A DNA stretch of 64,000 bases from Fodinibius sp034521915 (GTDB lineage: Bacteria > Bacteroidota > Rhodothermia > Balneolales > Balneolaceae). Position 1 is the stretch's first letter, and the number at the start of each line of letters is the position of its first letter. The stretch lies in contig NZ_JAXHLU010000014.1 of NCBI RefSeq assembly GCF_034521915.1, positions 62,001 through 126,000 on the forward strand, given 5' to 3'. Position numbers and translations under genes: made by a program. A model generated the notes under the pieces. That model was not told where the DNA came from. It ran no database searches and saw only the letters and a list, made by a program, of their open reading frames with translations. Positions 35,263-44,333 of the stretch are shown in pieces.

Positions 35263-35934
35263 CTAATTCCGATTTTGCATTCCCTTCATCATGCCGCTCA
35301 TATTATTATACCCTTCTGGCACCTTGAAGAGATCATCAGAAAGTGACTTCTCTACAATTTTTGTGGCCTTCATCTGAACGGTGCGTTTCCCGTTTTTGAT
35401 TTCCACAATTTCAAGGGGCATAGCTTCTTCTTCTGCAAACTTTTGAGCCCAGGCCGGTGCGTTACGTTTTTGCATTTGATTTTGAGGCATCATAAAAGTA
35501 CCCATGCCCTTTGCCATGCAGGTTTCGAAGGTGCCATCTTCCGATTTCATTCTCCAAACTTCGCACGTTTTTCCTGCAATCGTCTTGGTTTCACCGGTCT
35601 TTGTCATGGTTGGCTCAGATGTTGTATCCTTTTCGGTATTGCCGAAATCATTACTAAGATCCATTTCTATATAACCGTTCATCTGCTCAATAATCATCAC
35701 CATTTTAGATTCTCCCGGGAGCATGAGCATTGCATTTTTTTGGCCCTGGTGGTTTATCTCCATACGACCTTTATTACCTTTAACCATATAAGGCATTTCG
35801 CCCATACCCTGTTTGGCTAAATCGGCCATTTCAAAATAAATAACGCCTTCAAAATCTTGAGCAGTAGTGGTGGTTGGCATCCCGATGAAACAGATAATTG
35901 ATAGTGTTAATACGAACAGTGATAATTTCTTCAT
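35263..35934 (-). CDS. DUF4412-domain exported protein
   Basis: It has 223 residues with a signal peptide (cleavage near TTTTAQ). DUF4412 pattern: FEGVIYFEM, a methionine-rich strand region with GRMEI, MLMLPGESKMVMII, and TIAGKTCEVWRMKSEDG near the middle, ending in KVPEGYNNM. The fold is expected to be a periplasmic lipocalin/LolA-like beta structure. It has many methionines, which might bind copper, but this is speculation. Function is unknown. It is transcribed alone between a terminator and an AT-rich spacer. Confidence 0.8.
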   Translation of the reverse strand: MKKLSLFVLTLSIICFIGMPTTTTAQDFEGVIYFEMADLAKQGMGEMPYMVKGNKGRMEINHQGQKNAMLMLPGESKMVMIIEQMNGYIEMDLSNDFGNTEKDTTSEPTMTKTGETKTIAGKTCEVWRMKSEDGTFETCMAKGMGTFMMPQNQMQKRNAPAWAQKFAEEEAMPLEIVEIKNGKRTVQMKATKIVEKSLSDDLFKVPEGYNNMSGMMKGMQNRN

Positions 35935-36089
35935 AACGTTAGCGCCTCTGTTTAAGATTAAAAGTCAAAAGTGTGATAATAATAGAAATTACTTTTTTTA
36001 AAGCCAATAATATTAATTGGATGTTGAAAATTTGAAATCTTGTTTTAAATCTTACAACTATTTACAAAACCTGAAACGAAGTAATAACT

Positions 36090-36578
36090 ATGTTGATAGG
36101 ACTCATTTCAGACTCTCATGACCATGTTCCGAATATTGAAACAGCCGTTAAAATATTAAGAGAACGTGATGTAGAGCTCGTTTTGCATGCCGGTGATTTC
36201 TGTAGTCCTTTCACCATTCCACCTTTCGAAGGAGTAAATCTTAAAGGCGTTTTTGGTAATAATGATGGTGACCATTATTTGATTTTGCAGAAGTTTAGCG
36301 AGATAGGAGCGACGCATTTAGGAAGTTTCGGAGAAGTGGCCGTTGATGGCAAAACCATAGCACTGTACCACGGCACCGATGCTCCTATTACTGCAGCACT
36401 TGAACAGTCTGGCAAGTATGATATTGTGGTATCAGGACATACGCACGAAAAGAAAGTCGAATTTATCGGTAATACCTTGGCAGTTAATCCCGGTACGGTT
36501 CATGGATTTGATGAGGAGGCAACATTTGCCGTCTTAGATACCGAAGCTATGGATGTAAAGTATGTTACGATAGATTAG
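36090..36578 (+). CDS. YfcE-type metallophosphoesterase
   Basis: It has 162 residues in the calcineurin-like phosphodiesterase fold. Metal-binding motifs in order are LISDSHDHVPNI, LHAGDFCSP, GNNDGD, SGHTHEKKVE and NPGTVHG, a complete set of ligands for a two-metal centre. Close homologues (MJ0936, YfcE) hydrolyse phosphodiesters; the physiological substrate is unknown. It is followed immediately by a long palindromic repeat whose terminal repeat begins 3 bases after the stop codon. Confidence 0.9.
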   Translation: MLIGLISDSHDHVPNIETAVKILRERDVELVLHAGDFCSPFTIPPFEGVNLKGVFGNNDGDHYLILQKFSEIGATHLGSFGEVAVDGKTIALYHGTDAPITAALEQSGKYDIVVSGHTHEKKVEFIGNTLAVNPGTVHGFDEEATFAVLDTEAMDVKYVTID

Positions 36579-36581
36579 CAG

Positions 36582-36787
36582 AGGCCTTTGTAAAACCTTA
36601 CTGTCATCGCGCCTTGTCCCGCCCATGCGGGGAATGTAATGTAGCGATCTCCTTTTACCAGCTTTGATCGGGAGATTGCCTGCCTATGCAGAAGCTTTTT
36701 TACACAGGTGCCATATACAGAAAGGCTCCGCGCAGGCAGGCTTCCCAGGCACGCACAAACTTGATTTTCTGGGTTTTACAAAGGCCT
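36582..36787. repeat. 206-bp palindromic element with 16-bp terminal inverted repeats and nested palindromes (copy B)
   Basis: Bounded by AGGCCTTTGTAAAACC and the exact reverse complement GGTTTTACAAAGGCCT. The core is the same TGTCATCGCG...GCGATCTCC...GGAGATT...CCCAGGC...GCAC hairpin as the 25647 element. It carries two extra insertions relative to that copy: a mini-palindrome CCCGC-ccat-GCGGG (36618-36631) and a unit bounded by GCCTGCC/GGCAGGC (36678-36741). No coding capacity. It fills the gap between yfcE-like and the isocitrate dehydrogenase gene and could act as a terminator for both. Confidence 0.82.
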
Positions 36788-36841
36788 TTAGCAGATAGTG
36801 TTTGTCCGCATTTCTTGAAACTTCCTCGCTGATACTTAAAC

Positions 36842-37846
36842 CTATTTTCGGAGATTTTTGCAAACAGCTTCTGTAAATGTTTTTGTAGATCCCTGCCCAC
36901 CAATATCTGGAGTACAAACTGATTTATTTTCGAGTGTGTAATAAACAGCTTGTCGTATTCGGTCGGCGCGATCATCCTCATCAATATGCTCAAGCAGCAT
37001 TAATGCCGAGAATAATAATGCGATAGGATTCGCCTTGTTTTGTCCGGCAATATCAGGAGCCGATCCGTGAACAGCTTCAAACATAGCGGCATCATCGCCA
37101 ATATTGGCAGCACCTGTAAGTCCCAGTCCACCAACAAGGCCAGAGGCCAAGTCTGACAGGATGTCTCCAAAGAGATTAGTGGTTACAATTACATCGAACT
37201 GTTCAGGCTGTAAGACCATCTGCATGGCCATATTGTCAACGATCAAATCCTCGTATTTAATGTTTGGATAATCTTTGGCAATCTCTTCACCGACTTCCAG
37301 AAATAAACCGCAGGTGAATTTTAAGATATTAGCCTTGTGAACGAGCGTAACCTTTTTACGTCCTTTCTTTTTAGCGTATTCAAAAGCGGCTCGAATAATT
37401 TTTTCGCTGGCACTGCGGGTAACGACAGCAATACTTTCGGCGTGATTATTTTCTTTAACCCATTGTTCCTTGCCGATATACAAGCCTTCGGTGTTTTCCC
37501 GGAACATCACCAAGTTGACGTCGTCAAAACGACTTTTTATATGAGGTAAGGTTTTGGCCGGACGAATGTTGCTGTATAACTCAAATTTTTTGCGCATGGC
37601 AACATTTACAGATCGGAATCCCGATCCGACCGGAGTAGTTAACGGCCCCTTTAATGCAACGCGGTGTTTTTCGATAGCCGCGATGGTATCACCGGGCAGT
37701 GGATCTCCCAATTCTTCCTGAGCGGAAAGACCTGCGGTACAGCGTATCCAGTTGATATCTGCCCCGGCCTCATCTAAGATAGTAGTTACTGATTCTGTGA
37801 TTTCGGGACCAATGCCGTCTCCGGGAATAAGAACAATATCGTGCAT
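36842..37846 (-). CDS. NAD-type isocitrate/homoisocitrate dehydrogenase family
   Basis: It has 334 residues in the beta-decarboxylating dehydrogenase family. Substrate and metal residues are visible at SVNVAMRKKFELYSNIRP (about 83-100, Ser/Arg cluster), VTLVHKANILK (about 172) and DNMAMQMVL. The cofactor loop reads HGSAPDIAGQNKANP; Asp-Ile in place of the Lys-Tyr of NADP enzymes indicates NAD preference. The short length fits the NAD-dependent IDH or homoisocitrate group rather than E. coli Icd (416). It may be the TCA-cycle enzyme. Leucine-pathway 3-isopropylmalate dehydrogenase is less likely from the RENTEGLYIG motif. It stands alone. Confidence 0.9.
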   Translation of the reverse strand: MHDIVLIPGDGIGPEITESVTTILDEAGADINWIRCTAGLSAQEELGDPLPGDTIAAIEKHRVALKGPLTTPVGSGFRSVNVAMRKKFELYSNIRPAKTLPHIKSRFDDVNLVMFRENTEGLYIGKEQWVKENNHAESIAVVTRSASEKIIRAAFEYAKKKGRKKVTLVHKANILKFTCGLFLEVGEEIAKDYPNIKYEDLIVDNMAMQMVLQPEQFDVIVTTNLFGDILSDLASGLVGGLGLTGAANIGDDAAMFEAVHGSAPDIAGQNKANPIALLFSALMLLEHIDEDDRADRIRQAVYYTLENKSVCTPDIGGQGSTKTFTEAVCKNLRK

Positions 37847-37902
37847 GGGAATAAATGAATTTAGAAGAACTCGGATTAATTTTTATCTGCTATTATAGCC
37901 CG

Positions 37903-37910
37903 CAAAGATA
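37903..37910 (-). promoter_or_regulatory. Candidate -7 box of the isocitrate dehydrogenase gene
   Basis: TATCTTTG on the minus strand, 57 bases upstream of the ATG; exact match to TAnnTTTG. Confidence 0.4.
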
Positions 37911-37954
37911 CAAATAATAGGACTCTATGTCATAACTTATCTGGGGAATTAAGG

Positions 37955-38948
37955 TTACCCTTCGCTGATGGTCAGTACGGCCGATCCATCAAAGTTGCCG
38001 GCTCGTAGATCATCAAGTGCCTGGTTGGCGTGGGTAAGGGGATAGGTTGTAACTTGAGATTCAATCGGGACTTCAGGAGCAAGCTGCATGAACTCAGTCC
38101 CGTCGCGCCGGGTTAGATTAGCTACCGACTCGATAGATCGCTCCTCCCAAAGATCGTTATACGGGAAACTGGGAATATCACTCATGTGGATACCGGCACA
38201 GATTACCTTCCCCCCTTTTTTAACAGCTTTAAGAGCTTGGGGTACGAGCGGACCAACGGGCGCAAAAATGATAGCGGCATCCAACTTTTGGGGTGGCAGA
38301 GTTTCGGATCCACCGGCCCATGCGGCTCCTAAATTTTTGGCAAACTGTTGTCCTTTTTTATCGCCCGGACGGGTAAAAGCGTATACTTCCTTGTTTTGAT
38401 GGAGGGCAACTTGCGTAAGTATATGAGCAGCCGATCCAAATCCATAAAAGCCGAGATTTTGGGCATTGCCAGCTTTGCGGAGCGATCGGTAGCCAATGAG
38501 TCCGGCGCATAGGAGGGGTGCGGCTTGGATGGCGGGATAGGAATCGGGAATGGGAAAACAAAATCGCGCATCAGCTACCGTGTATTCAGCAAAGCCTCCG
38601 TTAATATCATAACCGGTAAATTTGGCATTATCACAGAGATTTTCCTGATCGTTTTTACAGAATTCACAGTTTCCACAGGTGTATCCCAGCCATGGAACAC
38701 CCACTTTATCACCTGTTATTAAATTCCGTTATGTTTTCTCCCACTTTCTCTACTGTTCCTACGATTTGATGACCCAATACAAGCGGCAAATTGGGATCCT
38801 CCAGTTCACCGTCAACAATATGGAGGTCGGTTCGGCAAACGCCGCAGGTTTGTACTTTTAACTGCAACTGGTTTTTATCGGGATTGGGAACTGGAATATC
38901 CCGTAGTTCCAAAGGTTTGCCTGCGGTATGTAAAACCATTGCTTTCAT
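37955..38948 (-). pseudogene. Zinc-dependent alcohol dehydrogenase, split by a one-base frameshift
   Basis: Medium-chain zinc alcohol dehydrogenase that would be about 330 residues. The first frame (38948 to about 38717) encodes the GroES-like part with the catalytic zinc site (CGVCRTDLH; GHQIVG). It then hits a TGA, while the +1 frame continues without a break: GDKVGVPWLGYTCG, the structural zinc cysteines CGNCEFCKNDQENLC, a Rossmann NAD motif GFYGFGSAAH and the C-terminus. Removing one T of the TT at 38716-38717 (plus strand) restores ...ITEFNTGDKVG..., as expected. The downstream part could begin only at a GTG with no independent domain. It is last in the sugar dehydrogenase-DoxX operon. 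Confidence 0.85.
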
Positions 38949-38963
38949 AGGAATAGAATATAC

Positions 38964-39398
38964 TTAATAACGCCTTCTATTTCTTTTTTGCAGCTTGCGA
39001 TCGAGGCTGTATTTGCCGGGACCGATAAATAATAATCCTGCCATGACAATAGCAATTTCAATGCTGTGAGAGTAGCTCACAAAGCCATCTCCGGCTCCAA
39101 TATGTTGGATAGTAGCTACTACCATTACAATAAAGAGAAAAATAACACTGGGCGAAAAAAACAGGCCACCCAATAAGAATATACCTCCGAAAAATTCGGT
39201 GACTCCGGCCATAAAACCAAAAAACATGGGAGCAAAATTAATTCCCAGATATTGCATGGCCGATCCCACTTCAACCCAGGTGTCGGGCCCTCCAAACATT
39301 TTTGGGAACCCGTGTAAAATAAACATGATACCCAGTCCAACTCGTATAATTAAAAGTCCAATATTGCGATAGATACCTCGTTTTCGAAGTGGTGACAT
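38964..39398 (-). CDS. DoxX-family membrane protein
   Basis: It has 144 residues and four predicted membrane helices. Family motifs are IRVGLGIMFILHGFPKMFGG (helix 1), FGFMAGVTEFFGGIFLLGGL and GGGD-like GAGDGFVSYSHSIEIAI. DoxX proteins are quinone-linked or redox-associated membrane proteins of variable role. Here it sits between a PQQ-type sugar dehydrogenase (12 bases upstream) and an alcohol dehydrogenase (15 bases downstream), so a role in electron transfer from these oxidations is a reasonable inference. Both neighbours are damaged while this gene is intact. Confidence 0.88.
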   Translation of the reverse strand: MSPLRKRGIYRNIGLLIIRVGLGIMFILHGFPKMFGGPDTWVEVGSAMQYLGINFAPMFFGFMAGVTEFFGGIFLLGGLFFSPSVIFLFIVMVVATIQHIGAGDGFVSYSHSIEIAIVMAGLLFIGPGKYSLDRKLQKRNRRRY

Positions 39399-39410
39399 GT
39401 AGATGTTTAT

Positions 39411-40553
39411 TTAATTTTTTTGATAGCTAACGCGATAAATTATGCCGTTGTGATCATCAGAGATAAGTACTGATCCATCCGGCAGTTGTAATAAATCGAC
39501 GGGACGTCCCCATACCGATTCATTATCCTATAGCCAACCTTCAATGAACGGTTCATACGAAGTGGTTTCGCCGTCTTTAAGAGTAACCTTCGTTATACGA
39601 TACCCAATTTTTTCAGTTCTGTTCCAACTTCCGTGTTCTGCAATTAATATTTGATTGTGATATGCATCCGGAAACATATTTCCGTTATAAAAAATCATTC
39701 CCAATGGTGCTACGTGGGGATCCAAAGCTTGGGCCGGTGCTGTAAATTCCTGATCCATTGCTTTTCCCTTGTCGCCAAATTCCGGATCCCAAATATCGTG
39801 GCCGTGCTTGTAGGGGTAGCCGAAATGCTGTCCCGTTTCGGATAGATGATTTAACTCGCAAGGCGGACGGTTATCGCCCATCCAATCGCGGCCATTGTCG
39901 GTAAACCAGAGATTACCAGTTTGAGGATGCCAATCAAAGCCTACCGAATTGCGAACGCCTTCAGCAATAATTTCTCGATCTGTTCCATCCGGGTTGATCC
40001 GAGTGATGCTGGCAAAAATTTCGTCGTCTGGTCTACAAATATTACAGGGTGCCCCAACAGGAACATACAGCTTGTCATCTGGACCAAAACCTATAAATTT
40101 CCAGCCGTGATGACCATCCGTCGGATAGTTGTCTGTAATAATTACCGGCTCGGGCGGGCTAGCAAGGTTGCTTTCAATATCATCATATCGATAAATGGTG
40201 CTTACTGCAGCCACATAAAGCGAGCCGTTTCGGTAGGCGATGCCGCTGGGCATACGCAGATCTTTGGCAATGGTGTAAACGGTATCAGCCTTGTAATCAT
40301 TATTTTTATCTGCGATAGCATACACATTACCCGCTTCTCGGCTGCCGGCATAAATGATTCCGTTTTCTCCAATGGCAAGCTGTCGAGCATTGGGTACGTT
40401 ATCTGTAAAAACTTCTGCTTTGAAGCCTTCCGGCAGTTCAAGTTTTTCCAGGATATGGTTGGTGTTTGGAGATGAGGAGGTACATGCCCAAAGAAGAGTG
40501 ATAAATAACAGCAAGAAACTGTGTCCGGTTACTCGTATAAGCCTATTGAGCAT
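39411..40553 (-). pseudogene. PQQ-dependent sugar (sorbosone-type) dehydrogenase lipoprotein with in-frame TAG
   Basis: Six-bladed beta-propeller dehydrogenase. Start ATG at 40553 gives a signal peptide with lipobox (LLWAC); a longer frame from 40754 adds 67 residues of non-family sequence. Family motifs are ELPEGFKAEVFTDNVP, GHHGWKFIGFGPDDKLYVPVG (likely catalytic His) and RNSVGFDWHPQTGNLWFTDNGRD. A TAG at 39528-39530 stops translation after EPFIEGWL, yet the same frame continues for 38 more codons, DNESVWGRPVDLL...DGSVLISDDHNGIIYRVSY, the expected family C-terminus, to a TAA at 39411. A CAG-to-TAG change explains it. The truncated product would lack the last propeller strand. Confidence 0.85.
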
Positions 40554-40691
40554 TCCATTACCTTTTGCAGCCAATTTTTGTAAACGCCATTCACTTAAAG
40601 AGCAAGCATTATACAATCCATTCTTATGAATATCGAACGGTTCGGCGGCTTTGTTGTTTAATAGTTGTAAATATGAATATAAGAACACCAT

Positions 40692-42116
40692 ATGGCAACG
40701 GCGATAGTTTGGTTTCGGAATAATTTGCGATTGCACGACAATGAAGCGCTCCATCGAGCATCAAAATATGATACGGTTATCCCAATTTATGTTTTTGATC
40801 CCCATTGGTTTGGAGAAACCACATTCGGGTTTCCGAAGACGGGTTCGCACCGTGCTCGGTTTTTATTGGAAACGCTGCAGAATCTCAGAAATAATTTGCG
40901 AAATCTGGGTTCGGATCTGATCGTGAGACAGGGCAAAACGCACAACATATTAGCCGAACTGGCTTCGGCGTATGAGGCGTCCATCATTTTTACGGAAAAA
41001 GAGGTTACCTCCGAGGAGCTCGCTATCGAAGAAGCGGTTGAGAAGCATGTAAATGCGGAGGTTGAATACACCAATGGGCGAATGCTTTTTCATCCTGATG
41101 ACATTCCGTGCAAACCCGGCAGCATTCCGAAGGTATTCACCAATTTTCGCAAACAGCTTGAAAAAAATAGCTCGGTGCGACAGCAGTTCCCGACGCCGGA
41201 AGTTTTGCCCGAAATTGCGGTGGATGAACCGGGAGATCTCCCTTCGATTGAAGAATTTGGTCTTTCTATTCCTCCATCGGAAGATCGCGCTGTTTTGCCA
41301 TTCAACGGTGGAGAAGATGAAGCGTTGAAGCGACTTAAACAGTATTTCTGGGAAAAAGATCAGCTTAAAAATTATAAGTTTACCCGCAACGGTTTGTTAG
41401 GATCGGACTATTCCTCAAAATTTTCGCCCTGGCTGGCGAATGGCTCGCTCTCTCCCCGTCGAATCTACTGGGAGGTTAAAAAATATGAAGAGGAACGCAA
41501 GAAAAACGTTTCAACCTATTGGATGATTTTTGAACTGATCTGGCGCGACTTTTTCCGCTATTCGGCCATGAAATACGGGAATGCTATTTTTAAGCAGGGC
41601 GGTATTCAGCAAAAAGATCGTAATTGGCGCCACGATGAAGACGATTTTAGACGGTGGGCTGAGGGACAGACCGGCATTCCGTTTATAGATGCCAATATGC
41701 GGGAGCTTAATAAAACGGGGTATATGTCAAACCGTGGACGGCAGAATGTAGCAAGTTTCTTAGCACAGAACCTGAATATTGATTGGCGGATGGGAGCGGA
41801 GTATTTCGAATCGAAACTCATCGATTACGATGTTTGCAGTAATTACGGCAACTGGATGTACAATTCGACCGTAGGTCAGGATCCGCGCAATCGCTATTTC
41901 AACATTCCTAATCAGGCTGACAAATACGATAAAAAAGGGGAGTATGTACGGCATTGGCTACCCGAACTGTCTGATGTGCCGGTGGAATTTGTGCATGAAC
42001 CGCATCGCATGGCACTGGAGCAACAGAAATTGGCGGGTGTAGAAATAGGAAAAGATTATCCGGAACCTATGATTGATTTGGAATCATCCTACGAAGAAAT
42101 CAGAAATCGTGATTGA
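40692..42116 (+). CDS. Cryptochrome DASH / photolyase
   Basis: Flavoprotein of the cryptochrome-DASH type, which repairs pyrimidine dimers in single-stranded DNA with blue light. It has 474 residues. The N-terminal Rossmann photolyase domain (IVWFRNNLRLHDNEALHRA) is followed by the FAD-binding helical domain: YSSKFSPWLANGSLSPRRIYWE, WMIFELIWRDFFRYSAMKYG, TGIPFIDANMRELNKTGYMSNRGRQNVASF and WRMGAEYFESKLIDYDVCSNYGNW, all DASH-typical. The C-terminus (ALEQQKLAGVEIGKDYPEPMID) has a decayed second copy at 44369-44476. The stop codon overlaps the start of the DUF3253 gene (TGATG). Confidence 0.94.
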   Translation: MATAIVWFRNNLRLHDNEALHRASKYDTVIPIYVFDPHWFGETTFGFPKTGSHRARFLLETLQNLRNNLRNLGSDLIVRQGKTHNILAELASAYEASIIFTEKEVTSEELAIEEAVEKHVNAEVEYTNGRMLFHPDDIPCKPGSIPKVFTNFRKQLEKNSSVRQQFPTPEVLPEIAVDEPGDLPSIEEFGLSIPPSEDRAVLPFNGGEDEALKRLKQYFWEKDQLKNYKFTRNGLLGSDYSSKFSPWLANGSLSPRRIYWEVKKYEEERKKNVSTYWMIFELIWRDFFRYSAMKYGNAIFKQGGIQQKDRNWRHDEDDFRRWAEGQTGIPFIDANMRELNKTGYMSNRGRQNVASFLAQNLNIDWRMGAEYFESKLIDYDVCSNYGNWMYNSTVGQDPRNRYFNIPNQADKYDKKGEYVRHWLPELSDVPVEFVHEPHRMALEQQKLAGVEIGKDYPEPMIDLESSYEEIRNRD

Positions 42117-42379
42117 TGATGTCAAAGCAAAAGTTACAGTCGGTTATTATGCAGTTGGTACGTAAACGGGGATCCAGTAAAACCATCTGCCCGTCCGAAG
42201 CGGCACAGGTCATTGCATCCGATGGCAACTGGCGTGAACTAATGGATGATACCAGAGATGCTGCTCGCAAATTACATCGTCAGGGCAAAATACAGATCGA
42301 ACAGCAAGGAAAGCCGGTAGATCCCGACCAATATTCGGGTCCTATTCGACTGCGTTTAAAGGAGGATAGCGATGAGTGA
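42116..42379 (+). CDS. DUF3253-domain protein
   Basis: It has 87 residues from the ATG at 42116, which shares its A with the TGA stop of CRY-DASH; ATG 42119 is also possible. The domain has the DUF3253 pattern: a first helix IMQLVRKRG, CPSEAAQVIA, WRELMDDTRDAARKLHRQGKI and a final strand GPIRLRL. It is predicted as a small winged helix, and so possibly DNA-binding. It overlaps the photolyase that follows by 8 bases, so all three are translationally coupled. A structural or regulatory partner of the photolyases is inference; no function is documented. Confidence 0.85.
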   Translation: MMSKQKLQSVIMQLVRKRGSSKTICPSEAAQVIASDGNWRELMDDTRDAARKLHRQGKIQIEQQGKPVDPDQYSGPIRLRLKEDSDE

Positions 42380-43844
42380 ATTCCCGGCGATCGATGTAGT
42401 TTGGTTTAAGCGCGATTTGCGGCTGAGTGATCATGCTCCGCTAAAACAGGCGATTGAATCGCCGCGCCCAACGTTGTTGGTTTATATATTTGAGCCCTCG
42501 CTGTTCGAATCAGATCATTACGGTAATCGACACGGACGGTTTATCTGGGAATCACTTTGTGATATGGATGACCAGCTTGATCCCTACAATGCGCATATAG
42601 TCAAAGTCTATCACGAGGTCATTCCATTTTTTAAAAAACTGTCCAATCATTATACGATTTCTACCGTACTTAGCCACGAGGAAACAGGAATAAATTTAAC
42701 CTTTGAACGAGATAAGGATTTTGCTCGATTTTGTGATTCTAAGGGTATTACATGGATAGAGTCGCCAACAAATGCCGTATTTCGGGGACTTATGCATCGC
42801 GATGGGTGGCGCAAACGCTGGAAGAAACGCGCCAAACGCGAATTAAATACTCCAAATCTTGCAGCGTTGGATAGCATTGATCTGGCTACTGCGCTACAGC
42901 AATACATTTTGAGCCATCCCATTCCCAACGCTTATCAAAAACCGAACTTGTTATTTCAGCAAGGGGGTGAGGCTAATGCCTGGCGCTGTCTCGAGGACTT
43001 TGTGTACGAGCGCGGTCGCCACTACAATGACTTGATTTCAAAGCCGTCTGGTAGTCGTTATGGATGCAGCCGCATTTCGCCTTTCCTCACGTGGGGTAAT
43101 CTTTCGCTGCAGCAAGCATACCAGTTTCTTTGGGATGAATATGATAAGCTGGATTACCAGTGGCCGTTGCGCAGTTTCGGTTCTCGACTTAAATGGCATT
43201 GTCATTTTATTCAGAAGTTTGAGGCTGAGCCTCGCATCGAGTTTGAGAACCTGAATCGGGGCTATAATAATATCCGAACAGAACAAAACGAGACATACGT
43301 CAAAGCCTGGAAAGCGGGTCAGACCGGCTTTCCATTGGTTGATGCCTGCATGCGGGCGGTGAAAAAGACGGGTTATATTAATTTTCGAATGCGCACAATG
43401 CTGGTGTCGGTGCTTACGCATCATCTGTGGCAACCGTGGCAGGCGGGAGCTCAGTTTTTGGGTCGGCAGTTTTTGGATTTTGAGCCGGGTATACACTATT
43501 CGCAGTTCCAGATGCAGGCTGGAACGATGGGGGTCAACAGTGTTCGTATCTATAATCCCGTAAAACAGGGATACGATCATGATCCAAAGGGGAATTTTAT
43601 TCGTCAGTGGGTACCAGAGCTCCGGCAAGTGCCTACCGAGCTAATTCATGAACCATGGAAAATGAGTAAAATGGAGCAATAAATGTATAATTTTGAGTTG
43701 GGTAGCGATTATCCAGAGCGGCTGGTAGAACATAAAGCGGCTTATAATAAAGCCAACGAGAGACTTTGGTCGAAGAAAAATGATCCCAAAGTGAAGCAAG
43801 AGAACAAACGAATTCTCCAAAAACATGTAAAGTCAAGAGATTAG
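42372..43844 (+). pseudogene. Photolyase/cryptochrome-family gene interrupted by an in-frame TAA near its end
   Basis: Deoxyribodipyrimidine photolyase/cryptochrome-family protein. It has 436 residues before a TAA at 43680-43682. Photolyase motifs are VVWFKRDLRLSDHAPL, SRYGCSRISPFLTWGNLSLQQAY, FGSRLKWHCHFIQKFE, GQTGFPLVDACMRAVKKTGYINFRMR and HYSQFQMQAGTMGVNSVRIYNP. The frame continues after the TAA for 53 codons (MYNFELGSDYPE...VEHKAAYNKANERLW...ILQKHV), which is the normal C-terminal extension. Aligned to CRY-DASH here, EQ-Q-KLAGVEIGKDYPEP corresponds to EQ-stop-MYNFELGSDYPER, so CAA probably became TAA. The next codon is ATG, so the tail could be reinitiated as a separate peptide. The catalytic domain is intact, so activity may persist. 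Confidence 0.8.
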
Positions 43845-44253
43845 TACTGGTTATTGTTCCCAGCGTTTCTCAATTTATCATGTTCGGGGCATTGTTATAC
43901 TTTTTTGGAAAGATCGGTTACAACTTATTAGTTCGCGTTGTAGGTTATAAGTAATGGTTCGGATTTGTTGGTTGCAAAAAATAATATTCATAGATGTTCG
44001 GCTTCTAGCTGGGGAAGATACTCTTTAATAGTTAAAAAAAGCTCTAAAGAGTTTCTTTATAATTAGGGAAAGCCCAGAAATAGGTTAAAGTATTGATCCT
44101 ATTTTTATTTCTTTCCAATAGCACGCGGAACAGGCTCCTACAGGTAGGGAGAAAGACTCGTTGATTAAGATTTATAATTATTTAAAGAGTACCTCTCTCT
44201 AATTTTGGGGAGAGGGCAGGAGTGGATCAATCAAATAGTAACAGAGCGCCAAC

Positions 44254-44325
44254 AAGGTCGCCGACGCTTAATTGCACGGCCTTCGCAGCCAAGTGCTTCG
44301 GCGTAGTAGGCCTTTAGCGACGTAG
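44254..44325. repeat. Dispersed repeat beginning AAGGTCGCCGACGCTT
   Basis: The 16-mer is repeated exactly at 56212-56227. In both places a stretch with GGCGACGT or TAGCGACGT follows, so the ends can pair (GTCGCC with GGCGAC at 56215). This is likely a small mobile palindromic unit. Confidence 0.55.
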
Positions 44326-44333
44326 CGGTGGGT

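Noticed and set aside
36684..36993. Small minus-strand frames over the palindromic element
   Set aside because: They read through repeat sequence into the isocitrate dehydrogenase gene in another frame; no protein features.
39531..39533. Genetic code change (stop codons read as Gln)
   Set aside because: Many intact genes in the window end with TAA or TAG at family-appropriate positions, so a general reassignment is not supported.
40554..40754. 67-residue N-terminal extension of the sugar dehydrogenase
   Set aside because: It is unlike the family and precedes a proper lipoprotein signal; the region is probably the promoter shared with CRY-DASH.
43684..43844. Independent small gene after the photolyase
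   Set aside because: It is in frame with the photolyase and encodes its normal C-terminal tail, so it is better read as one interrupted gene.
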